From Clostridia bacterium (GTDB lineage: Bacteria > Bacillota > Clostridia > Oscillospirales > Acutalibacteraceae), in NCBI GenBank assembly GCA_900763035.1, contig CAAFIS010000241.1, positions 1-10,999 on the forward strand: 10,999 bases of DNA. The letters are read 5' to 3'. Of this stretch, positions 1 to 6,593 are shown piece by piece. The position numbers and the translations under genes are program-made. The notes below the pieces were generated by a model. It saw only the letters and a list, made by a program, of their open reading frames with translations. It was not told the DNA's origin and ran no database searches. The first letter of the stretch is position 1. Each line of letters starts with the position of its first letter.

Positions 1-1
1 C

Positions 2-769
2 GCCGAACGGGAAGAACGCGGCGAGCGGGAGGACTGCATCGCCGGGCGCAACGCCGTGACGGAGGCGCTCAAAGCGGGACGGCCGCTGGAATGTGTGCTG
101 ATCGCCCGCGGCGAGCGGCAGGGCAGCATCGGATCGATCGTTTCCCGCTGCCGCGAGGGCGGAATCCCGGTCAAGGAAACGGATCCGCGCAAGCTGGATG
201 CGATGGCGCGCGACCATCAGGGCGTGATCGCGATCGCGGCGTGTAAAGCGTATGCCACGATCGACGACCTGTTCGCGAACGCCGAAAAACGGGGCGAGCC
301 GCCGTTTTTCATCGTGTGTGACGAGCTGGAGGATCCGCACAATCTGGGCGCGATCCTGCGCACGGCGGAGGCCGCCGGAGCGCACGGGATCATCGTACCG
401 CGCCGCCGCTCGGTCGGCCTGACCGCCACGGTCGGCAAGGTGTCGGCCGGTGCAGTGGAATACGTCCCCGTCGCGCGGGTGACGAACTTAGCCGACACGC
501 TGCGCGAGCTGAAGGCGCGCGGCGTGTGGATCTACGGGCTGGACATGGACGGCGAGAGTTGGTGCGGCACCGATCTTACCGGGGCGATGGCGCTGGTCGT
601 CGGCTCCGAAGGGCGCGGCATCAGCCGTCTGGTGCGTGAGGAGTGCGATCACGTCCTCTCGCTGCCGATGGCGGGCAAGATCAACTCGCTCAATGCGTCG
701 GTGGCCTGCGGGATCGTGCTGTACGAGGTCGCCCGCCAGCGGCAGCGCATCCCGGCGCGAAACGGCTGA
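2..769 (+). CDS. rlmB: 23S rRNA (guanosine-2'-O)-methyltransferase RlmB, 5' partial
   Basis: SpoU/TrmH-family SPOUT enzyme that uses S-adenosylmethionine to 2'-O-methylate a guanosine in 23S rRNA (G2251 in E. coli). The reading frame is open to the left edge. The codons before the GTG at 56 read IAGRN and run straight into AVTEALKAGR, the normal RlmB start of the L30e-like RNA-binding domain, so the true start lies upstream and GTG 56 is internal. 255 residues are visible. All three SPOUT motifs are present. Motif 1 is DPHNLGAILRTAEAAG (bases about 332-379), with the conserved Asn and Arg. Motif 2 is VVGSEGRGISRLV (about 596-634). Motif 3 is LPMAGKINSLNASVACG (about 662-712), which helps form the trefoil-knot cofactor site. 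Full activity is expected. The TGA stop lies 55 bp before the next start with no terminator, so the two genes are probably co-transcribed. TrmH-family neighbours such as TrmL are less likely because of the N-terminal domain. Confidence 0.93.
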   Translation, partial: AEREERGEREDCIAGRNAVTEALKAGRPLECVLIARGERQGSIGSIVSRCREGGIPVKETDPRKLDAMARDHQGVIAIAACKAYATIDDLFANAEKRGEPPFFIVCDELEDPHNLGAILRTAEAAGAHGIIVPRRRSVGLTATVGKVSAGAVEYVPVARVTNLADTLRELKARGVWIYGLDMDGESWCGTDLTGAMALVVGSEGRGISRLVREECDHVLSLPMAGKINSLNASVACGIVLYEVARQRQRIPARNG

Positions 770-808
770 CATGCCTCGCGCACGCGATCCAAGCGAAACG
801 GACAAGCG

Positions 809-815
809 AAAGGAG
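809..815 (+). promoter_or_regulatory. Ribosome binding site fixing the start at 825
   Basis: AAAGGAG ends 9 nt before ATG 825. The same frame stays open upstream through ATG 771 and overlaps the rlmB 3' end, but those alternatives have no comparable Shine-Dalgarno sequence, so 825 is preferred. Confidence 0.75.
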
Positions 816-824
816 AGACCGACG

Positions 825-3503
825 ATGCCGGATGCGCCGAAAAAGGATGCCATCGATCTGGATGCGCTGATCGATACTTTGCTCAAAGAAAAACAGCCTG
901 CCTCTCCGGCGGAAGAGCCCGAAACGCAGCAGGAAATGCATGAAAAGGAAAACAGCTTTACAGATAAAGCCGTGACTTTTGCCTCGTCTGTCGCTGTCGC
1001 TGCGCCGGACGAGCAGGATATCGACGTGTCTGTAAAGGCAAACATCATTACAGACGAAAACGAGCCGGAAAGCGGGAAAACGCCCGCAGCCGAGCCGGAG
1101 ATCCCGCCCGAGCCGGAGGAGGACGAGCGCCCGCGGCGCAAACGTTCCCTGCGCCGCCGGGCGAAGAAGGAGCGCGACGGCGACTTCGATCCCATGGTGG
1201 AGCAGTGGGCCGACTGGGGGCTGAAGCCGATCGGCCACTACCGCGCCGAAAAGCGTGAGATCAACGCCGATGTTCCGCAGCAGGAGCTGCTGTCCGGCGA
1301 CCCGAGCAAGGCGCCCGGCGCCGAGCATCTCCCGGTACCGGAGCACGCCGACCCGGTCGACGAGTTTCCGGCGGTGATGCCCGTCGTCCGGCCGGCGGTC
1401 GGCGAGATCGAGTCGCTCGGCGAAACGGACGAGCCTGCCGACCCCGCGGAAAACATCGCGCCGACGCCCGCCGTTTTGTCGGGAAAAGAGGCGATGACGC
1501 GTGTGCTGCCGGATCTGACACAGCAGCCTGCTGCCGTGTCCGGCACGGCCGATGCGACTGATGACGCGGCGGAAACGCCCGCTGCGCCGCAGGCGGCCGA
1601 GGACGGCCAGATCTCGCTGTCGGAGCTCGTCCCGCCGGAAGGACCGGAGGAGCCGCCGACGGATGATGACGACATGGAACAGGCGGAAGAACAGCTGCGG
1701 CTGGCCCGGCAGGAGAAGATCCGCGACTTCACCCTCGACGGCGAGATCGAAGAGGAAAACGAGCCGGAAGAAGAACCCGATCTGCCGGAGGAAGAACCGA
1801 TCATCGATGATTACCTTTCGCCGGACGATGCGGCCGCCGTGCGGCTGGAGCTGCAATACCGCTCCCGCACCGCGCTGTGGAGCATGCTCGTGTCCGGTGT
1901 TCTGACCGTCATCTCGCTGCTGCTGACGCTGCTCACGGTCTATCTCGGCCGTTCACCGATCACGGATATCGGCTATCTGACGGTGCAGGCGTTCGTGCTG
2001 GGGCTGATGCTGGTGCTCGACGCCGCCGGGGTCGGGCGCGGACTGAACGGGCTGTTCGTCTTACGGGCGAACAACGACACCGCTCCCGCTGTCACGGGGA
2101 TCCTATCGCTGGTGGGCGTGCTGCTGCATTTTGCGGACATCAATGCCGCGCTGCCGCTCTGGCCGCCGCTTGCGGCGCTCGGCTTGCTGCTGTCCGCCGT
2201 TTCCGGCTATCTGCGCGCGCAGCGCGTGCGCGAGGATTTCACGTTCGTTTCCTATCCCGGCGAAAAATACGCCGCCGCACTGATCGACGAGCAAAAGGCA
2301 CTGCGTGAGATCGGGCGGCGCGTCGTGGTCGATGACGAAGCGAGCGTGGTGTACTTCCGCCGCAGTGCGTTTTTGTCGGATCACCTCAAAAACGCGTATG
2401 AGGACGATCGCAGCGACGACTGGATGCGCATCGCCGCACCGTTGTTCTGGGGGCTGTCGCTGACCGTTTCGCTGGCGCTGACCTTCGGCGGCGCGGTCAC
2501 CGGCTTCTGGCGCTGGCTGGAGCTGTTTTTGATGCTGCTGTGCATGACCTCACTGCCCGCGGCGATCGCCGTGCAGCTGCCGCTGCGCCGCTGCAGCCGC
2601 CGGATGCTGGCCAAGGGCGGGTTCATCGTCGGCTGGAAGGCCGTGCGCGAGCTGGGCTCGCCCGATGCGCTGATCGTGGACGTGGCAGATCTGTATCCGG
2701 ACGAATGTATGCTGCTGCACGGGATCAAGACCTTCGGCGGGATGCACATCGACGACGCGATACTCGATGCCGCATCGCTGTCGATCCGCTCCGGCGGGCC
2801 GCTGTCGCTGATCTTCCGCCGCATCATCCAAAATAAACTCGATATCCTGCGCGAGGTCGACAGTCTGGTCTACGAGCAGGGGATGGGGCTGTCCGGCTGG
2901 GTGGATGGCCGCCGCGTGCTCGTCGGCGACCGCCGCCTGCTCGAGAACCACGGCGTGGACGTACCGTCCGCCGATTACGAGGCACGGTACGCGAAAAACG
3001 GCCGCAGGCTCGTGTATCTCTCCACGGCCGGGGAGCTGTCGGCGATGTTCGTCGTGACATATCTGCCGGACGATACGATCGCCGAGGCGCTGCGCGACCT
3101 GTGTCGGGCGCACGTGACGATCCTGGTGCGCTCCTGCGACCAGAACATCACCGCCGCGCAGCTGTGCAGCGAGTTCGGGCTGGACGAATACTACGTCGAT
3201 GTCCTGCCCGCCTCCGCCGGACGGCTGTACGACCGGTTGGTGGACGGCCCGGCGGAGCAGACGCCCGCCGTCATGGCCTCCAACGGGCATATCCTCGGCA
3301 CGGCGCTGGCGCTCTCCTCCTGCCGCGACCTAAAGATCCGGACGCTGATCGCCCTGCTGGTGCAGACCGTCGGCGCGGCGATCGCACTGCTGTTCTGCGC
3401 GGTGTGGGCCTCGGTCGGCTCGGCGGACGGTTTCTTGCCGCTGCTGGCCGTGTCTGTCGCCGTTACTGCTCTGTCCTTGACTCTGCCGCTGCTGCGGCGA
3501 TAG
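825..3503 (+). CDS. Degenerate P-type ATPase-like membrane protein (predicted pseudoenzyme) with long acidic N-terminal region
   Basis: 892 residues; I know of no established function. Residues 1-340 are rich in Glu, Asp, Pro and Ala and look disordered. Exceptions are an N-terminal helix (DLDALIDTLLKEK), a basic patch at about 102-116 and a conserved-looking island at 121-140 containing GLKPIGHYR. From 345 the layout is that of a P1B ATPase: four hydrophobic helices (about 349-463), a cytoplasmic segment (465-535), two helices (536-586), a large cytoplasmic domain (590-835) and two helices (838-890). The M4 region SLPAAIAVQLP aligns with CPCALGLATP, followed by KGGFIVGWKAVRELG. The N-domain-like part keeps GMG (686-688) and VDGRRVLVGDRRLL (693-706). 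Catalytic motifs are gone: DKTGT reads DVADL (D619 kept), TGDN reads SCDQN, GDGIND reads SNGHIL, and the actuator segment is only about 70 residues with no TGE. This implies no ATP-driven transport, leaving a structural, regulatory or binding role. The gene follows rlmB closely and ends at a strong terminator. Confidence 0.75.
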   Translation: MPDAPKKDAIDLDALIDTLLKEKQPASPAEEPETQQEMHEKENSFTDKAVTFASSVAVAAPDEQDIDVSVKANIITDENEPESGKTPAAEPEIPPEPEEDERPRRKRSLRRRAKKERDGDFDPMVEQWADWGLKPIGHYRAEKREINADVPQQELLSGDPSKAPGAEHLPVPEHADPVDEFPAVMPVVRPAVGEIESLGETDEPADPAENIAPTPAVLSGKEAMTRVLPDLTQQPAAVSGTADATDDAAETPAAPQAAEDGQISLSELVPPEGPEEPPTDDDDMEQAEEQLRLARQEKIRDFTLDGEIEEENEPEEEPDLPEEEPIIDDYLSPDDAAAVRLELQYRSRTALWSMLVSGVLTVISLLLTLLTVYLGRSPITDIGYLTVQAFVLGLMLVLDAAGVGRGLNGLFVLRANNDTAPAVTGILSLVGVLLHFADINAALPLWPPLAALGLLLSAVSGYLRAQRVREDFTFVSYPGEKYAAALIDEQKALREIGRRVVVDDEASVVYFRRSAFLSDHLKNAYEDDRSDDWMRIAAPLFWGLSLTVSLALTFGGAVTGFWRWLELFLMLLCMTSLPAAIAVQLPLRRCSRRMLAKGGFIVGWKAVRELGSPDALIVDVADLYPDECMLLHGIKTFGGMHIDDAILDAASLSIRSGGPLSLIFRRIIQNKLDILREVDSLVYEQGMGLSGWVDGRRVLVGDRRLLENHGVDVPSADYEARYAKNGRRLVYLSTAGELSAMFVVTYLPDDTIAEALRDLCRAHVTILVRSCDQNITAAQLCSEFGLDEYYVDVLPASAGRLYDRLVDGPAEQTPAVMASNGHILGTALALSSCRDLKIRTLIALLVQTVGAAIALLFCAVWASVGSADGFLPLLAVSVAVTALSLTLPLLRR

Positions 3504-3514
3504 CTTACCCATTC

Positions 3515-3551
3515 GCCCGCTGCCGATCCCGGCGGCGGGCTTTCTTTTTTT
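3515..3551 (+). terminator. Rho-independent terminator after the pseudo-ATPase gene
   Basis: GCCCGCTGCC (3515-3524) pairs with GGCGGCGGGC (3531-3540) as a 10-bp stem with one G-U pair and a GATCCC loop, followed by a T-rich run at 3541-3551. It begins 12 bp after the TAG stop and closes the rlmB-pseudo-ATPase unit. Confidence 0.9.
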
Positions 3552-3554
3552 GGC

Positions 3555-3579
3555 ATATCTTCGCCTTATCGCGCATACA
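3555..3579 (+). promoter_or_regulatory. Putative sigma-E-type sporulation promoter of the sipL homologue
   Basis: ATATC (3555-3559), 14 bp, then CATACA (3574-3579) resembles the sigma-E pattern of B. subtilis and C. difficile (an ATA-type -35 box and CATACA -10 box). The T usually found two bases after CATACA is replaced by G. Transcription would start near 3586, giving a leader of about 70 nt. That leader holds a small hairpin, CCGCGC-GGCA-GCGCGG (3607-3622), which stops about 20 nt short of the ribosome binding site. No comparable sigma-A promoter is visible in this gap. C. difficile sipL is known to depend on sigma-E, which supports the reading. Confidence 0.6.
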
Positions 3580-3641
3580 AGTGGAGCGTACCGACTTGGC
3601 ATACCGCCGCGCGGCAGCGCGGTGCGGCACAAAGCGTGGAT

Positions 3642-3648
3642 AAAGGAG
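3642..3648 (+). promoter_or_regulatory. Ribosome binding site fixing the start at 3657
   Basis: AAAGGAG lies 8 nt before ATG 3657. An in-frame GTG at 3636 lies upstream of this site, so it cannot use it and is rejected as the start. Confidence 0.8.
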
Positions 3649-3656
3649 TGGACGAT

Positions 3657-5195
3657 ATGGACAAAACGACGCAAAAACCGACGGTCCGCGTCGCGCGGCA
3701 GACCATGGACGCCAGAGATGAGTACCTGCTCGGCAGCGACTACGTGCTGCCGGAATACTGTCCGGATGCGGCGGTGGTGCTCAAATGCACGATCACGCCG
3801 CACGTGCAGAGCCGCCGCATCAGCGGCGACCGCCTGCAGATCGACGGTACGGCGGCAGTGCGGATCTGGTATCTTGACGAGGAGCGCCGCTGTGTGCGCG
3901 AGGCGGAGTTCGCCCAGCCGCTGTCCTGCACGCTGTCGGTCGGCGCGGGCGGCGAGGATATCGACCCGGCATCGATCCGGGTGACGATGACGCCTGCCTA
4001 CGTCAACTGCCGGGCGACCAGCCCGCGCCGCATGGAGGTGCGGGCCAGCTTCAGCGTGCGCGCGACCGCGGTCGCGGACACGCAGGTCGCGCTGTTCTCG
4101 CCGGAAGAAAGCAGCGGCCTGTTCACGCGCACGGCAGAGCATACGCTGCCCACGGTCTGCGCCGTGGGTGAAAAGCCGATCACCGTCAGTGAAGTGATCG
4201 ACTTGGACAGCGAGCAGCCGTCGATCGAGCAGCTGCTCGGCGGCGAGGTGACGGCCGCCGTCACCGAATGCCGCCTGCTGTCCGGCCGGGCGATCGTCAA
4301 GGGTCAGGTGTTCGTCCATATGCTGTACACCGACGACACGGAGAACGGCACGACCGACGCGGTGGAGCGCGCGCTCCCGTTCGGGCAGATCTTGGATCTG
4401 CCCGGCGTGCAGGACGATATGCTGTACCTGCCGGCCGTTTCCGTCGTCAGCGATACCGAGCGCTGCGTGGCGAACGCGGCCGGGCAGAACGCTGCGATCG
4501 AGGTGGAGGCGCATCTTCTGCTGCAGATCACCGTCTGCGCGCAGCAGGCCGTTCCGCTGGTGCTGGATGCCTATCATCCCGACTATCCGGTCACGCTGGA
4601 GCGACAAAAGCTGGAGCTGACTGCGCCGGTCGGCTATCGACGTGTCGAAACGGCCGTGCAGCTGAGTATTCCGCTGCCGACGGAGGATCTGCAGGAGCTG
4701 ATCGACATTTGGGTATGGCCGGACGGCTCGGCCGCGCAGGATAGCGAAGGCACAGCCGGGCGGCTGCAGATCGGGATGCTCGTGCGCGACGGGGAGGGCA
4801 CGGTCGCGTATTTCGAGCGGCCGGAGCAGTTCGCCCTGCCGCAGCCGGAGAGCGCGCAGGGAACGCAGGAGCGTTTGGACTTTACTGTAACCGGCGTAGA
4901 ATACACGGCTACCGCCGATCGGCTGGACATGAAGATCGGGATCGACGGTGCCGTGACCTCCTTTGCCCGCGTGGAGGAGACGCCGGTGTCCGACGTACAG
5001 GTGCATGAGGATCGGCCGTTCCCCAAGCAGACGGGGTCGATCCGCCTGTATTACGCACAGCCGGGTGAACGGCTGTGGGATATCGCCTGCGCCTGCCGCA
5101 CCTCGCCGGAGCTGATCGTCGGCGAGAACCGGCCGGAGCTGGACGATAACGGCGCATTCACCAAACGCACCGTGCTGATCGTCCCGACCGCCTGA
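3657..5195 (+). CDS. sipL: SPOCS-domain protein with C-terminal LysM, SipL-like spore coat morphogenetic protein
   Basis: 512 residues, close to C. difficile SipL (about 500), with the same design of SPOCS (DUF3794) repeats plus one C-terminal LysM. The first SPOCS repeat begins around YLLGSDYVLPEYCPDAA (23-39), an entry motif I associate with this family, and runs to about 110. A second repeat covers about 195-300, with GRAIVKGQVFVHMLYTDD at 210-227. A third, weaker one covers about 325-450. The LysM spans about 462-511 (YYAQPGERLWDIACACRTSP followed by LIVGENRPEL and ending VLIVP). There is no signal peptide or membrane helix, as expected for a mother-cell protein that assembles on the forespore surface. 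In C. difficile, SipL binds the coat ATPase SpoIVA through its LysM; the same partner is inferred here. The gene stands alone between a terminator and the fprA promoter. Orthology rests on architecture, not on an alignment. Confidence 0.82.
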   Translation: MDKTTQKPTVRVARQTMDARDEYLLGSDYVLPEYCPDAAVVLKCTITPHVQSRRISGDRLQIDGTAAVRIWYLDEERRCVREAEFAQPLSCTLSVGAGGEDIDPASIRVTMTPAYVNCRATSPRRMEVRASFSVRATAVADTQVALFSPEESSGLFTRTAEHTLPTVCAVGEKPITVSEVIDLDSEQPSIEQLLGGEVTAAVTECRLLSGRAIVKGQVFVHMLYTDDTENGTTDAVERALPFGQILDLPGVQDDMLYLPAVSVVSDTERCVANAAGQNAAIEVEAHLLLQITVCAQQAVPLVLDAYHPDYPVTLERQKLELTAPVGYRRVETAVQLSIPLPTEDLQELIDIWVWPDGSAAQDSEGTAGRLQIGMLVRDGEGTVAYFERPEQFALPQPESAQGTQERLDFTVTGVEYTATADRLDMKIGIDGAVTSFARVEETPVSDVQVHEDRPFPKQTGSIRLYYAQPGERLWDIACACRTSPELIVGENRPELDDNGAFTKRTVLIVPTA

Positions 5196-5220
5196 TCCGA
5201 TCGATAAAGGTGAAAATGAG

Positions 5221-5262
5221 CGATGCCGGGCGGATGTCGTTATTGACATCCGCCCGGCATCG
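5221..5262 (+). repeat. Perfect 18-bp inverted repeat between sipL and fprA
   Basis: The arms at 5221-5238 and 5245-5262 are exact reverse complements (outer end CGATGCCGGGCGG) around a 6-nt GTTATT loop. In RNA this would be a very stable hairpin 25 nt after the sipL stop, but no U-run follows, so it is not a standard intrinsic terminator. The 3' arm contains most of the fprA -35 box and promoter spacer, so it could also be a DNA operator. Confidence 0.85.
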
Positions 5263-5271
5263 TGCTATGAT
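5243..5271 (+). promoter_or_regulatory. Sigma-A-type promoter of fprA
   Basis: TTGACA (5243-5248), exactly 17 bp, then TATGAT (5266-5271): a perfect -35 and a 5/6 -10 box. The start of transcription should be near 5278, leaving a leader of about 30 nt that includes GGAGG (5293-5297). Strong vegetative expression is expected unless something binds the overlapping inverted repeat. Confidence 0.85.
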
Positions 5272-5306
5272 CGGGATAGAAAAAATCACGATGGAGGTCA
5301 TCTTCA

Positions 5307-6476
5307 ATGTCTATCCCGTTCATTTCCGATGCCGTGCGCTATATCGGCGCAGATGATACGACGCTCGACCTGTTCGAGAGCCAGTACCGTGTGCCGAACG
5401 GCGTTTCTTACAACTCCTATGTCATCCTCGACGAAAAGATCGCCGTGATGGACACCGTCGACGCACGCAAGATCGACGAGTGGCTGTCCCATCTGGCGGA
5501 CGCGCTGGACGGGCGCGCGCCGGACTATCTGATCGTGTCGCATCTGGAGCCGGATCATTCGGCGGGCATCGCGCGCTTCGCCGTGCAGTATCCGCAGGCG
5601 CAGATCGTGCTCAGCGAAAAGGCCAAAGCGATGCTGCCGCAGTTCTTCCCGGCGGACGACCTCGCGCCGCGCTGCCGCGCGGTGGCGGAGGGAGATGTGC
5701 TGCCGCTGGGCACGCACCGGCTGCATTTCGTCATGGCACCGATGGTGCACTGGCCGGAGGTCATGGTCGAGTACGAGGAGAGCGAAAAGATCCTGTTCTC
5801 CGCCGACGGATTCGGCAAATTCGGCGCACTTGCACACGATGAGGACTGGACGTGCGAGGCGCGGCGCTATTACTTCAATATCGTCGGCAAATACGGCGCA
5901 CCGGTGCAGGCGCTGCTGAAAAAAGCATCTGCGCTGGATATCCGCACGATCTGCCCGCTGCACGGGCCGGTGCTGACCGGCGACCTTGCACCGTATCTGG
6001 ACAAATACCGCCTGTGGAGCAGCTATGCACCGGAGGACGACGGCGTGCTGATCGCCTGCGCGTCCATCCACGGCAACACCCGGCACGCAGCCGACCATTT
6101 GGCAAAGATCTTGCGGGAGAACGGCGCGAAAAAGGTCGTGGTGACGGACCTTGCGCGCGACGACATGGCCGAGGCCGTGGAGGACGCGTTCCGCTACAGC
6201 CGGCTGGTGCTCGCCTGTGCCTCGTATGACGGCGGGATGTTCCCGCCGATGGAGGACTTTTTGTCCCGTCTGGCGCACAAAGGGTTCCAGCGCCGCCGGG
6301 CGGCGCTGCTGGAGAACGGCTCGTGGGCGCCGTGCGCGGCGCGGGCGATGCGCACCGCGCTGGAAGGAATGAAGCAGATCGAGATCTGCGGCACCACCGT
6401 CACGCTGCGCTCCACCGAAAAGCCGGGAGACGAGCCTGCACTGCGGCAGCTGGCGACCGAGCTGATGGCCGACTGA
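5307..6476 (+). CDS. fprA: A-type flavoprotein (flavodiiron protein), FprA family
   Basis: 389 residues, normal for a two-domain flavodiiron protein that reduces O2 to water (or NO to N2O) in the cytoplasm of anaerobes. The N-terminal metallo-beta-lactamase-like domain (about 1-243) keeps the whole diiron ligand set: H79, E81, D83 and H84 in HLEPDHSAG, H148 in APMVHWPE, D167 in SADGFGKFG and H219 in LHGP. The C-terminal flavodoxin-like domain (about 246-389) binds FMN; its phosphate loop reads ASIHGNT (252-258), followed by SYDGGMFPPM (306-315) and ENGSWAP (336-342). No rubredoxin domain is fused, so electrons must come from a separate rubredoxin or reductase not encoded here. ATG 5307 follows GGAGG by 9 nt. 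It has its own strong promoter and no clear terminator. Whether O2 or NO is preferred cannot be read from the sequence. Confidence 0.92.
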   Translation: MSIPFISDAVRYIGADDTTLDLFESQYRVPNGVSYNSYVILDEKIAVMDTVDARKIDEWLSHLADALDGRAPDYLIVSHLEPDHSAGIARFAVQYPQAQIVLSEKAKAMLPQFFPADDLAPRCRAVAEGDVLPLGTHRLHFVMAPMVHWPEVMVEYEESEKILFSADGFGKFGALAHDEDWTCEARRYYFNIVGKYGAPVQALLKKASALDIRTICPLHGPVLTGDLAPYLDKYRLWSSYAPEDDGVLIACASIHGNTRHAADHLAKILRENGAKKVVVTDLARDDMAEAVEDAFRYSRLVLACASYDGGMFPPMEDFLSRLAHKGFQRRRAALLENGSWAPCAARAMRTALEGMKQIEICGTTVTLRSTEKPGDEPALRQLATELMAD

Positions 6477-6517
6477 CGAAATGACGCATTTGTGACCATA
6501 CCCGCGTCGATCGTGCA

Positions 6518-6546
6518 TTGCTATTTTCGCCGGATCCTGTTATGCT
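6518..6546 (+). promoter_or_regulatory. Sigma-A-like promoter of the DUF4091/GH123-like gene
   Basis: TTGCTA (6518-6523), 17 bp, TATGCT (6541-6546): each box matches consensus at 4 of 6 positions, with optimal spacing. A small hairpin, CGCCGG-TCATT-CCGGCG (6561-6577), lies in the leader just before the ribosome binding site and might affect translation. Nothing else is seen in the 117-bp gap. Confidence 0.5.
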
Positions 6547-6580
6547 CAAGGGCAGAATACCGCCGGTCATTCCGGCGCTG

Positions 6581-6585
6581 GGAGG
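6581..6585 (+). promoter_or_regulatory. Ribosome binding site fixing the start at 6594
   Basis: GGAGG is 8 nt before ATG 6594. The frame is open further upstream to about 6492, but that stretch covers the predicted promoter and has no Shine-Dalgarno sequence. Confidence 0.8.
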
Positions 6586-6593
6586 TCCGATCC

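Noticed and set aside
56..58. GTG as the start of rlmB
   Set aside because: The codons before it already read as the conserved RlmB N-terminus (IAGRNAV), and the frame is open to the window edge, so this GTG is an internal valine.
1066..1820. Sequence repeats in the acidic region of the pseudo-ATPase gene
   Set aside because: GAG/GAA/CCG codon runs look repetitive but reflect low-complexity Glu/Pro/Asp composition; I found no periodic unit.
1869..3503. A functional heavy-metal-transporting ATPase
   Set aside because: The phosphorylation loop, the TGE actuator loop, the GDGxND hinge and the CPC metal site are all altered or missing, so a pump annotation would mislead.
3330..5249. A 639-codon open frame on the - strand opposite sipL
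   Set aside because: It is antisense to a clear SPOCS/LysM gene, has a His/Arg/Gln-rich composition typical of GC-rich antisense frames, and has no ribosome binding site or recognisable domain. The long frames opposite other genes (690-1856, 5304-6518 and 6603-8273 on the - strand; 8300-9232 and 9263-10273 on the + strand) were dismissed for the same reasons.
5221..5262. Standard intrinsic terminator for sipL
   Set aside because: The hairpin is strong but is followed by TGCTATGA rather than a T-run. I kept it as an inverted repeat of uncertain role.
6479..6491. Terminator for fprA (AAATG-ACG-CATTT)
   Set aside because: A 5-bp AT-rich stem with no T-run is too weak to call.
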